A DNA stretch of 64,000 nt from Desulfuromusa sp. (GTDB lineage Bacteria; Desulfobacterota; Desulfuromonadia; Desulfuromonadales; Geopsychrobacteraceae), in the NCBI GenBank assembly GCA_016744595.1, contig JADGEB010000006.1:42751-106750 (forward strand), written 5' to 3'. The notes below the pieces were generated by a model. It saw only the letters and a list, made by a program, of their open reading frames with translations, did not search any database and had not been told where the DNA came from. Shown here piece by piece: positions 9,391 to 20,102 of this stretch (positions within the stretch are counted from its first letter, which is position 1; the number at the start of each line of letters is the position of its first letter). The translations under genes and the position numbers were made by a program.

Positions 9391-10332
9391 CTAACAACGC
9401 TCAACTGCTCTCAATATAGCGCTGCGGGATCGAACATTCTGACTAATTTCAGCATCTTGGGCTCTTACTCCCCTGCGTGATAATATTTTCACATCAGGAG
9501 TATTGTCGCACTGACAAACCGGCAAACGGGGAGGACAGATACAGCCCTTAGCCTTTTCACGGAACAAATGCTTAACGATTCGATCTTCCAATGAGTGAAA
9601 GCTGATAACGACCATACGTCCACCCGGCTTAAGCAGTGAGATGCCAGCCTCAACTCCCCGCTTCACCTGACCCAGTTCATCGTTAACGTGAATCCTCAAT
9701 GCCTGAAACACCCGAGTTGCTGGATGGATTTTGCTTGGACGATAACCACCAGGAACTGCTTGACGAACCAACTCTGCCAGCTCTCCAGTGTTTGTTAATG
9801 CTGATTCCTTGCGCTGGGCAACAATCTTTCTAACAATTCGCCTGCTGTAGCGCTCTTCGCCATATTCAAAAAAGATACGTACCAGTTCCGCCTCATCGAT
9901 CTGATTAACAATGTCTGCAGCAGTAACTCCCTCGGTGGGATTCATCCGCATATCGAGGGGTGCATCGTAACGGAAGGAGAAACCCCGCTCCGGGGTATCT
10001 AATTGATGAGAGGAGACCCCGAGATCAAGGAGCATACCGTCAAGACTATCTATACCAAGTTTTGACAGAACCTGACTTGCCTGATCGAAAGTCGCATGGT
10101 GTAAGCTGACCCGATCCCCATAAGGCGCCAAAACCTCAGCAGCTGCCTGCAAAGCAACAGGGTCTCTATCCAATCCGATGATGCGACTATCTGTAGCCGC
10201 GTCAAGAATCAAACGAGAATGTCCAGCGCCACCAAGGGTACCATCAAGATAAATGCCGCCAGCCACAGGTTGCAGCCAGTGCAAAACTTCCTCAGGCATC
10301 ACCGACAGATGCTCAAAGGGGGCAGACAACAT
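9391..10332 (-). CDS. rsmH: 16S rRNA (cytosine(1402)-N(4))-methyltransferase RsmH
   Basis: SAM-dependent methyltransferase (313 aa, formerly MraW) that methylates the N4 of C1402 in the 16S rRNA decoding centre. Visible signatures are HLSVMPEEVL at the N-terminus, YLDGTLGGAGHS as the SAM-binding motif I, LDLGVSSHQLD, the ERGFSFRYDAPLDMRMNP block, HPATRVFQALRIHVNDEL, and VISFHSLEDRIVK. It follows mraZ with a 2-bp gap. The rsmI gene, which modifies the ribose of the same nucleotide, lies at 22230-23054 in this window. Confidence 0.97.
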   Translation of the reverse strand: MLSAPFEHLSVMPEEVLHWLQPVAGGIYLDGTLGGAGHSRLILDAATDSRIIGLDRDPVALQAAAEVLAPYGDRVSLHHATFDQASQVLSKLGIDSLDGMLLDLGVSSHQLDTPERGFSFRYDAPLDMRMNPTEGVTAADIVNQIDEAELVRIFFEYGEERYSRRIVRKIVAQRKESALTNTGELAELVRQAVPGGYRPSKIHPATRVFQALRIHVNDELGQVKRGVEAGISLLKPGGRMVVISFHSLEDRIVKHLFREKAKGCICPPRLPVCQCDNTPDVKILSRRGVRAQDAEISQNVRSRSAILRAVERC

Positions 10333-10334
10333 GG

Positions 10335-10778
10335 CTAAAAGCCCAAATCCGCCTGCCCCTGTGCATCCTCATCCAATATTGATTCAGAATCAGCGGCAAT
10401 CAGGGCATGGGCTTTCTGGCTCCAGATTTCTATTTTTTCGAACATGCCGATAGCAACAACATCCTTATCCAAGCCTGCATGTTCGCGTAGAGACTGAGGG
10501 ATCTGAATTCGACCCTGGGCATTAAAAGAACATTCTTTTGCCGGAGCAATCCGGGTACGCAAATTAGCCTCACGTCTGGAACCAGGAGCCATAGCAAAAA
10601 CATTGGCACAAATTTCTTCCCAGCGACTAGGTGGATAAGCGACCAAACCATTTTTATAACGGGTGACAACCAACCCCTCCGACTGGTAGGTTTGACGTAG
10701 TTCGTCCCTGAACGAGGCCGGAATACTAATCCGCCCTTTCAAGTCGATACTGACATTATATTCACCGGAAAATTTCAT
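10335..10778 (-). CDS. mraZ: Transcriptional regulator MraZ
   Basis: MraZ is a ring-forming AbrB-like DNA-binding protein that represses its own dcw operon. The protein contains the two expected SpoVT-AbrB half repeats: MKFSGEYNVSIDLKGRISIP at the N-terminus and ECSFNAQGRIQIPQSLREHA in the middle. The reading frame is open to 10847, but that extension would run through the promoter and operator, so I use the ATG at 10776-10778, which gives 147 residues, the usual family length. Three 10-bp repeats sit immediately upstream and probably form its binding site. A C-terminal tail of about 20 acidic residues follows the second domain. Confidence 0.95.
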   Translation of the reverse strand: MKFSGEYNVSIDLKGRISIPASFRDELRQTYQSEGLVVTRYKNGLVAYPPSRWEEICANVFAMAPGSRREANLRTRIAPAKECSFNAQGRIQIPQSLREHAGLDKDVVAIGMFEKIEIWSQKAHALIAADSESILDEDAQGQADLGF

Positions 10779-10780
10779 AT

Positions 10781-10810
10781 TGACACCACTTGACACTATT
10801 TGACACCAGA
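10781..10810 (-). promoter_or_regulatory. Probable MraZ operator: three 10-bp direct repeats
   Basis: On the plus strand these bases read TGACACCACT, TGACACTATT, TGACACCAGA, three exact-period 10-bp repeats; on the coding strand the unit is (A/G)GTGTCAA. Tandem GTG-containing repeats with helical spacing directly upstream of mraZ are the known MraZ operator arrangement in other bacteria. Here they lie between the predicted transcription start (about 10812) and the start codon, covering the ribosome binding region. Repression by blocking elongation or initiation is inferred. Confidence 0.75.
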
Positions 10811-10818
10811 ATGATGGA

Positions 10819-10847
10819 AATATAGCTGTGGCATCAATAACTGTCAA
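10819..10847 (-). promoter_or_regulatory. Sigma70 promoter of the dcw cluster
   Basis: Read on the minus strand, TTGACA (10847-10842) is separated by exactly 17 bases from TATATT (10824-10819). The match to consensus is nearly perfect. Predicted transcription start is near 10812, giving a leader of about 33 nt that consists almost entirely of the MraZ repeats. Confidence 0.8.
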
Positions 10848-11069
10848 GCAGAAATGCTTTTTTGAAGAGATTAATTTATCTGGAAAATGTTGCTATGACG
10901 GGGACTTGGATACAATGAAACATGGGAAAAAGGTGGGGAATCTCAAAACTGCCTAATATTATAAGCTTCTTTTAAGAAGTCGGACTGTTTTCTGTTCTAA
11001 AACAAGACCGATAGGGTTAAATAAAGGGCAAAGTCAAACCATCAGAATATTTTTTTCTTGTACTGCTTC

Positions 11070-14508
<3,439 letters not shown>

Positions 14509-14515
14509 TAACACA

Positions 14516-14788
14516 ATGGATATTTGTGTCAGCGTTAAAGTCACCGGACGAGTCCAAGGGGTCTGGTTCCGCCAAAGCACAAAAACATGCGCCGATCAGC
14601 ACAGGGTTAAAGGTTGGTGCCGCAACAACGCCGATGGCTCAGTTGAGGCTGTTTTTTCTGGAGAAGAATCGGCGGTCAATAACGTGGTGGAATGGTGTAA
14701 AACTGGGCCAGCTCAGGCTCGGGCGGATAGCCACCAAGTGCAAACACTATCAGCATCAGAAACTTTTGATGATTTTCACATTCGCTGA
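14516..14788 (+). CDS. acyP: Acylphosphatase
   Basis: Small cytoplasmic enzyme (about 90 aa) that hydrolyses carboxyl-phosphate bonds of acylphosphates. The family signature GRVQGVWFRQST, holding the phosphate-binding arginine, is near the N-terminus, and VKGWCRNNADGSVEAVFSG contains the catalytic asparagine (RN in GWCRNN). A GTG at 14501 in frame would overlap the end of ligA; the ATG at 14516 begins just after the ligA stop, and I prefer it. It is probably cotranscribed with ligA. Confidence 0.93.
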   Translation: MDICVSVKVTGRVQGVWFRQSTKTCADQHRVKGWCRNNADGSVEAVFSGEESAVNNVVEWCKTGPAQARADSHQVQTLSASETFDDFHIR

Positions 14789-14845
14789 GCATAGTATAAC
14801 TGCAACCGATTCTATCAATCGAACATCATAGCCGTCGGTTCGCGG

Positions 14846-15292
14846 ACCGACGGCCGCCTTTCCCGTATCCTGACCACCCTGCTACTCCTGCAGAGCGGCT
14901 ATCGTCATGTGCCGTACAGTTCACTGGAGCAGATCGTAGAACAAAACAGAGATGGTTATTACCGGTCGCTGCGAGCATCACAGAAACAGATTCGGGGCGA
15001 AGGGAAAAATCTGGATGACTGGCTGCGCTTCTTCCTGACCAGCCTGAAAAAGCAGAAAGATGTCCTGCTTGGCAAGATCGAGCGCGAACAGTTGCTGGAA
15101 AAGCTGGCACCGCTGGCGGAAAAGATGCTGGCCATTGCCAAGGAGCGTGGCAGAGTTACCATTGCCGATGCAGTCACTCTCCTGGGTACTAATCGCAACA
15201 CCGTCAAGCTGCATCTTCGCCAACTGGTTCAGCAGGGGTATCTGGAGCAGCATGGTGTCGGTAAGGGGACGTGGTATTCGGTGGGGAGATAG
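14846..15292 (+). pseudogene. Truncated Fic-family protein (C-terminal fragment with winged helix)
   Basis: The reading frame from 14846 resembles the second half of a Fic-domain AMPylase: TDGRLSRILTTLLLLQSGY, then VPYSSLEQIVEQNRDGYYRS, then a C-terminal winged-helix region (GRVTIADAVTLLGTNRNTVK). In intact proteins the first stretch continues the HPFxDGNGR active-site motif. Here the N-terminal half including the catalytic histidine is missing and the break falls inside that motif. A GTG at 14909 could start a 127-residue remnant. The fragment is clearly more G+C-rich than its neighbours. The breakpoint coincides with a 22-bp inverted repeat at 14832-14853 (CCGTCGGT, six bases, ACCGACGG). 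I read it as a decayed horizontally acquired gene. Confidence 0.75.
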
Positions 15293-15305
15293 ATTGAGAC
15301 TGTGA

Positions 15306-15325
15306 AGGCGGCCGATTGGCCGCCT
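15306..15325. repeat. Perfect hairpin after the Fic remnant
   Basis: AGGCGGCC and GGCCGCCT form an 8-bp perfect stem around GATT, just after the stop of the Fic fragment. There is no T-run after it, so it would be a weak intrinsic terminator at best. Confidence 0.5.
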
Positions 15326-15416
15326 ATATGATCGAGTATGATGCCCCCGAAACTCCCCTTTCAAATAAACAGCTATAAGGCTACGAGAATATTTCCAATA
15401 TGGTCATAGAACCAGA

Positions 15417-16610
15417 TCACCATTGTCTGCTCATAACAAATCCTCGATTGTCAGTAAAAACACCTAGAGCGGCCCTACTGACATCGATACAATCTGCAAA
15501 ATCTCTATCCTGCCCCCGCACACCTGCTCGATGTACAAGCCTAATCATACCTTCAACATCGTCTAGCAATCTCAACTGATAATCAACAGTTTCTTGAAAT
15601 GAAGTTTTCACAGACTGACTACATTGATAATGCACACAATCAAGATAATGCCTGAATGCATATTGCTCAGAATAATTAGTTGTTGTTGGTTGAGCACCAG
15701 AGAACAAAACATCAGCGTATGCAGAATTAAAAGTTGCAGGCACAGCCAAAGAGGGAAGAACCCCTTGAGAAAAAGCAATATCTAGAAAAGGAAGTTTGTA
15801 TTCTGATAGTGTTTGCGGACTGTAGTACCATTTAGCGCGGCGGCCACCTTGTCCCGACGTTGGTTCCTGAAATTTTTTAGTACTAAAGGAACGGACGTTT
15901 AACCATGTACCCGATGCAATAGCATTCACACCAGCGCATGCTAAAGGCAACATTTGATGACTTGCGTATCCAACGACAACTTCTCTACCTTTCAACCTCA
16001 AGCCAGAGCACAGATTAAGAAGGTTGGCCAACCACATTGGGTCATCCACAAGGTATGTACCATTTGGATGCTCTGGCACAACATAATAACCTTGAACGTC
16101 CCAATCCTCAGAGGCATTCAAAAGGGCTTCTACCTGCTCTTCAAACCTTAAAGCCTCCCCAGAAATACATATCGTAGCGAATCTAGGTTTATCTGTTATC
16201 AGTCGTACAGATTCATCAATAATGGCACCTTGAACCGCCAACCAATCACCATCCACTCTTTCACAATACAAACTTGGCAGAATAAATTTACCAGTCTTGG
16301 CAATATCATTCAGATGAATTAGATCATTAAGTAGTTGTGTAAGCTGTGCCCCTGGCAAAAACAATGAAGTAGCATAATTCTCTGGCCAATATGCATGTTT
16401 AACTAACCCATGATGATCCCCACGAGGATTGTAAAACTGCGGATCTAACATAGTCGAGCCACCACGGTTTATAACATCACCTGAAACAGCACTTATTTGA
16501 TCCTCAGTAAGGTCGCGAGGACTGAGGATAACAGTACCACCACCCCACCGGCCAACAAGTTGACGACAATGCTCCATCATTCCATGACCAAATTGCAGAA
16601 ACAAATCCAT
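15417..16610 (-). CDS. Uncharacterised probable TIM-barrel protein of a three-gene kinase cassette
   Basis: A 397-residue protein without signal peptide or membrane span, so probably cytoplasmic. I do not recognise a named family. The N-terminal part has GGGTVILSPRDLTEDQ and GGSTMLDPQFYNPRGDHHG; the middle alternates predicted strands and helices (GYYVVPEHPNGTYLVDDP, LKGREVVVGYASHQM) and contains LACAGVNAIASGTWLNVRSF, which looks like the late beta/alpha units of a TIM barrel. The overall feel is of a tRNA-guanine-transglycosylase-like barrel, but I cannot show catalytic residues, so this stays a hypothesis. It is the last gene of a compact minus-strand operon, nine bases after the kinase. 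Codon use is more A+T-rich than in the flanking housekeeping genes. Confidence 0.8.
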   Translation of the reverse strand: MDLFLQFGHGMMEHCRQLVGRWGGGTVILSPRDLTEDQISAVSGDVINRGGSTMLDPQFYNPRGDHHGLVKHAYWPENYATSLFLPGAQLTQLLNDLIHLNDIAKTGKFILPSLYCERVDGDWLAVQGAIIDESVRLITDKPRFATICISGEALRFEEQVEALLNASEDWDVQGYYVVPEHPNGTYLVDDPMWLANLLNLCSGLRLKGREVVVGYASHQMLPLACAGVNAIASGTWLNVRSFSTKKFQEPTSGQGGRRAKWYYSPQTLSEYKLPFLDIAFSQGVLPSLAVPATFNSAYADVLFSGAQPTTTNYSEQYAFRHYLDCVHYQCSQSVKTSFQETVDYQLRLLDDVEGMIRLVHRAGVRGQDRDFADCIDVSRAALGVFTDNRGFVMSRQW

Positions 16611-16619
16611 AACACCCCC

Positions 16620-17471
16620 CTAAAAATGCTTATTAACAATCTCATCAAACCAAGACTTTGCAACTCTTGCACTTGGTGGTCTGCGAGAAGCAAACTTATC
16701 CATCAATACGTTAATGAAACTCGATAACTCACCACTTTCATCTCCGCTTATCTCAAGCGGTTGCACAGCCATCATCTCCGTTCTCTTAAGAATATCTAGA
16801 TATCCACTGGCTCCAGCAGAAAAAGGATGCTCTCCTAAAAGAGCCTCACTTGCGACGACACCAACAGAAAACAAGTCAGCCTTTGAATCAATCTTTTTCT
16901 TAAGATTCCTAAATTGTTCTGGGGCAGCATATCCAGCAGTATGTGGGCCAAAGTGCGCAACAGTTGCCGTTAGAGAAGCTCTCCCAAGATCTCTGGCAAT
17001 TCCGAAATCTAGCAACCAATACTTCCCTGCCCTATCTCGTATAATGTTTTCAGGTTTTATATCACGGTGAACAACACCACAAATTTCCAACTGTTCAACC
17101 GTTTCCAGAAGATTGCCAATCAGCTTCAGAACATCTTCCACCGGTAAGCGTTTGTGGTTTGATAAATAATCCCTAAGGTCACCCCCAGCTATGTACTCTT
17201 CCAAAAGGTATAGTGCTTTATTTTGTTCAATTTCTATAGTTCCATGACCATAAATTTTGGGTACATTAATAAGGTTATTACTAACGACAATATCGATCTC
17301 CCTTGACAACCGATCAATTGCACCGTTTGGAAGCATAATTTTGACAACAACTTTACCGATATGTGGATCAACAGCTAAAAACACAGCTTTTTGAGCACCC
17401 ACCTTAACTTCCTCGATACTTGACACGTTCGGCAGAACCTGTCGAACATTATTTTTTGTCGGATATGCCAC
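16620..17471 (-). CDS. Hanks-type Ser/Thr protein kinase
   Basis: A 283-residue protein made almost only of a kinase domain. Lysine 44 in VVVKIM and glutamate 58 are placed as the ATP-anchoring pair; HRDIKPEN (135-142) is the catalytic loop; DFG (155-157) and APE (183-185) frame the activation segment. There is no transmembrane helix or PASTA sensor, so it is a soluble kinase, unlike PrkC/PknB. It lies between the winged-helix nuclease-like gene and the TIM-barrel-like gene with gaps of 11 and 9 bases, so the three are surely cotranscribed. Soluble Hanks kinases occur in several phage-defence cassettes; a defence role here is inference. Confidence 0.92.
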   Translation of the reverse strand: MAYPTKNNVRQVLPNVSSIEEVKVGAQKAVFLAVDPHIGKVVVKIMLPNGAIDRLSREIDIVVSNNLINVPKIYGHGTIEIEQNKALYLLEEYIAGGDLRDYLSNHKRLPVEDVLKLIGNLLETVEQLEICGVVHRDIKPENIIRDRAGKYWLLDFGIARDLGRASLTATVAHFGPHTAGYAAPEQFRNLKKKIDSKADLFSVGVVASEALLGEHPFSAGASGYLDILKRTEMMAVQPLEISGDESGELSSFINVLMDKFASRRPPSARVAKSWFDEIVNKHF

Positions 17472-17482
17472 GTAACACCCCT

Positions 17483-18205
17483 CTAGCGATTTAATCTCCT
17501 ACCTACCCATTCATTGAACAACCATGAAGCATAACTCGAAGGCAACTCACCCTTTGTACAATCTCTGATCTTTTTTGCCCTCTTCCCATTTGGCATAGAA
17601 TAAATCCCTATACCCATGTCTTTGGACTTTTTTAAAATATGCGCCTGAGGATTATCAACAGGGGAAAGGACATATGACTCAGAGGCAAACCATTTGTTAT
17701 GTTCAGCTTGCCTGAAGGCCTCTTTCCAATTATTCATTTTCGCTTCAATAGCTACAATTTTACTAATTCCGTATGATGACCTTAACCCTTTTGGTACCCA
17801 ACGCTTTCCACTCCACCTGACCAAACCCGCATCAAGTAAATGTTCAAGAGATCTCACCAAGCCTTTACTTGTTATTCCAATCTGCCTCTCGATACGTTCG
17901 GAATCTGCGCCATTTACATAGTGCAAATACTGAAGAAGCTTTATCGCGGACAATGTCAACTTTGACCTTTCACCCCTCCAGTCTTCATATATCCTTGGAT
18001 TGTATGAAGCTACCACAATGTCAGGAAAGCCGGTATCTAACTGAGGCTCACAAAATAACGCATAATGACCCTTAAGACCTTTAAGCCTGGGAAGCTCCCT
18101 CTCAATAAAACAATCGATAAGGTCGCTTTCAGGGCCAGACCTTGGTTGTCTCGTTATCAACCCTATTGAACTATCTGAGCTTTTAAAATCTAATACCGGT
18201 GTCAT
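17483..18205 (-). CDS. Winged-helix protein with PD-(D/E)xK nuclease-like core
   Basis: First gene of the three-gene cassette (240 aa). The pattern suggests a PD-(D/E)xK fold interrupted by a winged helix: ESDLIDCFIERELP forms the first helix, FPDIVV (Asp 62) is the first catalytic strand, a winged-helix segment (SAIKLLQYLHYVNGADSERI to WSGKRWVPKG) lies at about residues 85-140, then VAIEAKMNNW (E154, K156) supplies the ExK, followed by the FRQAEHNKWF helix often seen after it. No named family is recognised. It could be a DNA-targeting effector, or an inactive nuclease used for recognition. The start is the ATG at 18203-18205, preceded by a GGGAT stretch. Confidence 0.8.
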   Translation of the reverse strand: MTPVLDFKSSDSSIGLITRQPRSGPESDLIDCFIERELPRLKGLKGHYALFCEPQLDTGFPDIVVASYNPRIYEDWRGERSKLTLSAIKLLQYLHYVNGADSERIERQIGITSKGLVRSLEHLLDAGLVRWSGKRWVPKGLRSSYGISKIVAIEAKMNNWKEAFRQAEHNKWFASESYVLSPVDNPQAHILKKSKDMGIGIYSMPNGKRAKKIRDCTKGELPSSYASWLFNEWVGRRLNR

Positions 18206-18354
18206 TTATCCCTCTTCACTTCAAAAATGTGAACGACTACGCCATCATCACACCCAATCAGCTAAATCTTGCCAAGACTTATCATAAAGCAATCAGTACG
18301 GCATCACATCATATTGAGGTAAATTCCGGGGGCAGGATGCCTAACTCAAAATTC

Positions 18355-18390
18355 AAAAAAACGCAGCACCTTATCCAACAGGCACTGCGT
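18355..18390 (-). terminator. Intrinsic terminator, minus strand
   Basis: On the minus strand an 11-bp stem (ACGCAGTGCCT with AGGTGCTGCGT, two G-U pairs) with an 8-nt loop is followed by six T. It points towards the kinase cassette but there is no intact minus-strand gene before it, which suggests a gene has been lost from this spot. Confidence 0.7.
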
Positions 18391-18762
18391 CTTTCAAATT
18401 TTGGGTTGTAGTTTTCATGAGCCCCTCCAGAACACTATTTAACCGATCCCATTAAGCTAGAGGATTTCTCTCGCAAGAACAAGATAAAATTCACAAATGC
18501 GGCACTCCAGAACTAATGGCTACTCAGCTCCTTCAAGCCCTGCAATCGCGGCCAGGCCGGTGGTGCTCGTCAACTTCATTCATGAGGGAATCGATTTGTC
18601 AATTAAGCTGCTTAAACAAAACCTACGGGGTCAGCCCTTGACTCGAGACACCCTCTCTTTCAAATCATCAACCTCACAAAACAACAACATATCGTCGGCC
18701 ACTCCCTGCCTGAATCAGTGAATAGGTCAACAGCCATAAACACTTGTCACTCCCATTAACGG

Positions 18763-18789
18763 TTGACGTTTAACGCAATGCGTTATAAT
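18763..18789 (+). promoter_or_regulatory. higBA promoter with palindromic operator
   Basis: TTGACG (18763-18768) and TATAAT (18784-18789) flank the perfect 15-bp palindrome TAACGCAATGCGTTA (18771-18785). An operator between the -35 and -10 boxes is the common arrangement for autorepression by a HigA-type antitoxin. The -35/-10 spacing is 15 bp, shorter than ideal. The predicted start site is only a few bases before the higB ATG. Confidence 0.75.
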
Positions 18790-18798
18790 ATAGCATCC

Positions 18799-19074
18799 AT
18801 GATACTGAATTTTAAGTGCAAGCAGACGCAATCCCTTTATGAGGGTGGAAAACCAAAGCAGTTCAGGTCGTTTCAAGCACAGGCTGAACGCAAGTTACAG
18901 ATGCTTGACAGTGCGGTAGAGCTACTTGATTTGCGCTCTCCTCCTGGAAACATGCTGGAAAAACTGAGTGGTGATCGATCGGGGCAACACAGCATAAGAA
19001 TCAACAAACAGTGGCGCATTTGCTTTGTGTGGTCGGATGAGCCAACTGAAGTAGAAATCACCGATTATCATTGA
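18799..19074 (+). CDS. higB: HigB-type toxin (RelE/ParE superfamily)
   Basis: A 91-residue toxin of the RelE/ParE-like HigB group, likely a ribosome-dependent mRNA endonuclease. Typical features are the start MILNFKCKQTQSLYEGG, an LLDLRSPPGNMLEKL loop, and the C-terminal strand pair SIRINKQWRICFVW. The ATG at 18799 was chosen because it gives the family start and because the -10 box lies upstream; an earlier in-frame ATG at 18763 falls inside the promoter. No ribosome binding site is visible and the predicted transcript starts only about 3-6 nt before the ATG, so translation may be leaderless. higA follows after 12 bp. Confidence 0.92.
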   Translation: MILNFKCKQTQSLYEGGKPKQFRSFQAQAERKLQMLDSAVELLDLRSPPGNMLEKLSGDRSGQHSIRINKQWRICFVWSDEPTEVEITDYH

Positions 19075-19086
19075 AAGGAGTAACTT

Positions 19087-19380
19087 TTGAATAACATGAG
19101 AGCTATTCATCCAGGCGAAATCATACGGGAAGAGTATCTTAAGCCCTTGGGCATGAGTGCCAATGCACTTGCTACCGCTTTGCGTGTTTCTGCTCCACGG
19201 ATCAACGATGTTGTTCGTGAGAAACGCGGAATAAGTGTTGATACCGCACTCAGACTGGCAAGGTACTTCAATACCACAGCGCAGTTCTGGCTGAACCTGC
19301 AAACCAGCTATGATTTAAAAGTAGCGCAAAAAAACATAGAGACCATTCAACAAGAAGTTCTCCCTTTGCGGGTTGCGTAG
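19087..19380 (+). CDS. higA: HigA-type antitoxin (XRE family)
   Basis: A 97-residue antitoxin that neutralises HigB and represses the operon. The start region MRAIHPGEIIREEYLKPLGM and the helix-turn-helix (SANALATALRVSAPRINDVV) are typical of the HigA/VapI group, and the C-terminal NTTAQFWLNLQTSYDL is the family hallmark. The TTG at 19087 is well spaced (6 nt) from an AAAGGAG ribosome binding site; the ATG at 19096 is 15 nt away. It is convergent with the mobile mystery protein genes. Confidence 0.93.
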   Translation: MNNMRAIHPGEIIREEYLKPLGMSANALATALRVSAPRINDVVREKRGISVDTALRLARYFNTTAQFWLNLQTSYDLKVAQKNIETIQQEVLPLRVA

Positions 19381-19451
19381 TTGAATAGGTCTACAAAGAG
19401 GCCATAAAAAAGGGGCAAATCTGCCTTTGGCTTTGATAAGAGTTGAAGGCA

Positions 19452-19502
19452 TTGGTTCGGATCAATCGGTGTTGCCCCTTCGGGATACTCAAAATTGATC
19501 AT
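19452..19502 (-). pseudogene. Remnant of mobile mystery protein B (Fic family), first 17 codons
   Basis: An ATG at 19500-19502 overlaps the stop of the preceding protein A gene (ATGA) and starts INFEYPEGATPIDPNQ, which I recognise as the beginning of the Fic-domain partner normally encoded directly after protein A. After about 17 codons the frame continues into unrelated sequence and stops within the 3' end of higA on the other strand. The rest of the Fic protein, including its active site, is absent. The recombination that brought in higBA may have deleted it. Confidence 0.6.
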
Positions 19503-19966
19503 TTTTCCGTCCAGAAACCTTTTGGCATCTCGCGGGCCAGGCCATCGACTTTTGCTTCGAGCATCTTGTTCCGCTCCTTTTTCGACACCTGTTGATCCTC
19601 GAGCAGCATCGTGTGAGAGGTACGGGAAAGACGCTTCTCAGCAACCTTATGGGCTTGTTCTCGGATGGTTTCTTCCAGACTGGCGCGAGGGACAACTGCG
19701 TAGACAAAGACGCAATCCATTGCTTCTGCAGCCTGACGCATGGTTTTTAAAGTGACGGCACCAGAGATTTCGTCTTTTTCCAGCTGGACTACGCGCGGTT
19801 GGCTAACGTTCATGCGTTCGCCAAGCTGTTTGCCTGACATTCCCAAAGCGTCACGGATCGAACGTAGCCATCCCTTGACGGGAGGTTGTAGCCCCTTGAC
19901 TTTAGCCAGATGAGCAAAGGTATTATCCAGCTGTTCTCTCATGATTCGACGATGTTTTGCTTGCAT
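19499..19966 (-). CDS. Mobile mystery protein A (XRE-type regulator)
   Basis: A 155-residue protein resembling the family called mobile mystery protein A: a leading basic helix (MQAKHRRIMREQLDNTF), a central helix-turn-helix (SGKQLGERMNVSQPRVVQLE) and a tail rich in charged residues ending in LAREMPKGFWTEK. The family is normally paired with a Fic-domain protein B, probably as a toxin-antitoxin-like unit found on mobile DNA. Here only the first codons of B survive, so the gene is an orphan antitoxin-like regulator. The 13-bp inverted repeats upstream may be its operator. Confidence 0.85.
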   Translation of the reverse strand: MQAKHRRIMREQLDNTFAHLAKVKGLQPPVKGWLRSIRDALGMSGKQLGERMNVSQPRVVQLEKDEISGAVTLKTMRQAAEAMDCVFVYAVVPRASLEETIREQAHKVAEKRLSRTSHTMLLEDQQVSKKERNKMLEAKVDGLAREMPKGFWTEK

Positions 19967-19969
19967 TTT

Positions 19970-20051
19970 ATAACCCTTATATAATTTACATATTAGCTAC
20001 TCATAATATATAAATTATAGTAATCAACAAAATAAATAATATAAAGGTTAT
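19970..20051. promoter_or_regulatory. Inverted repeats flanking the mobile mystery protein A promoter
   Basis: ATAACCCTTATAT (19970-19982) and ATATAAAGGTTAT (20039-20051) are a 13-bp inverted repeat with one mismatch, 56 bp apart. The proximal arm covers the ribosome binding site of the minus-strand gene and the distal arm lies upstream of its likely promoter in a very A+T-rich stretch. An operator for the encoded XRE protein is the simplest reading. Confidence 0.55.
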
Positions 20052-20102
20052 CTTATGAGAATATCGGGGCTGATAGCTTCCCTGCTCTGAGCCAATGATG
20101 CC

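Larger units (their letters stand above)
18206..18798. other. 590-bp intergenic stretch upstream of the kinase cassette and higBA
   Basis: No convincing gene is visible. It must hold the promoter of the minus-strand kinase cassette and that of higB, and it contains the terminator at 18355-18390. Between about 18480 and 18720 the minus strand gives short coding-like fragments broken by stops (for example MLLLFCEVDDLKERVSRVKG), which may be debris of a decayed mobile gene. I could not identify it. Confidence 0.5.

Noticed and set aside
10779..10847. N-terminal extension of mraZ by 23 codons
   Set aside because: It would place the coding start within the -35 box of the cluster promoter; the family start MKFSGEYN is at 10778.
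18199..18411. 70-codon frame on the plus strand upstream of the kinase cassette
   Set aside because: It overlaps the ATG of the nuclease-like gene and runs through the minus-strand terminator; no ribosome binding site or similarity.
18640..18670. GGGGTCAGCCCTTGACTC stretch resembling REP/RAYT-associated sequence
   Set aside because: Only one copy and no RAYT transposase gene in the window; too short to support a mobile element.
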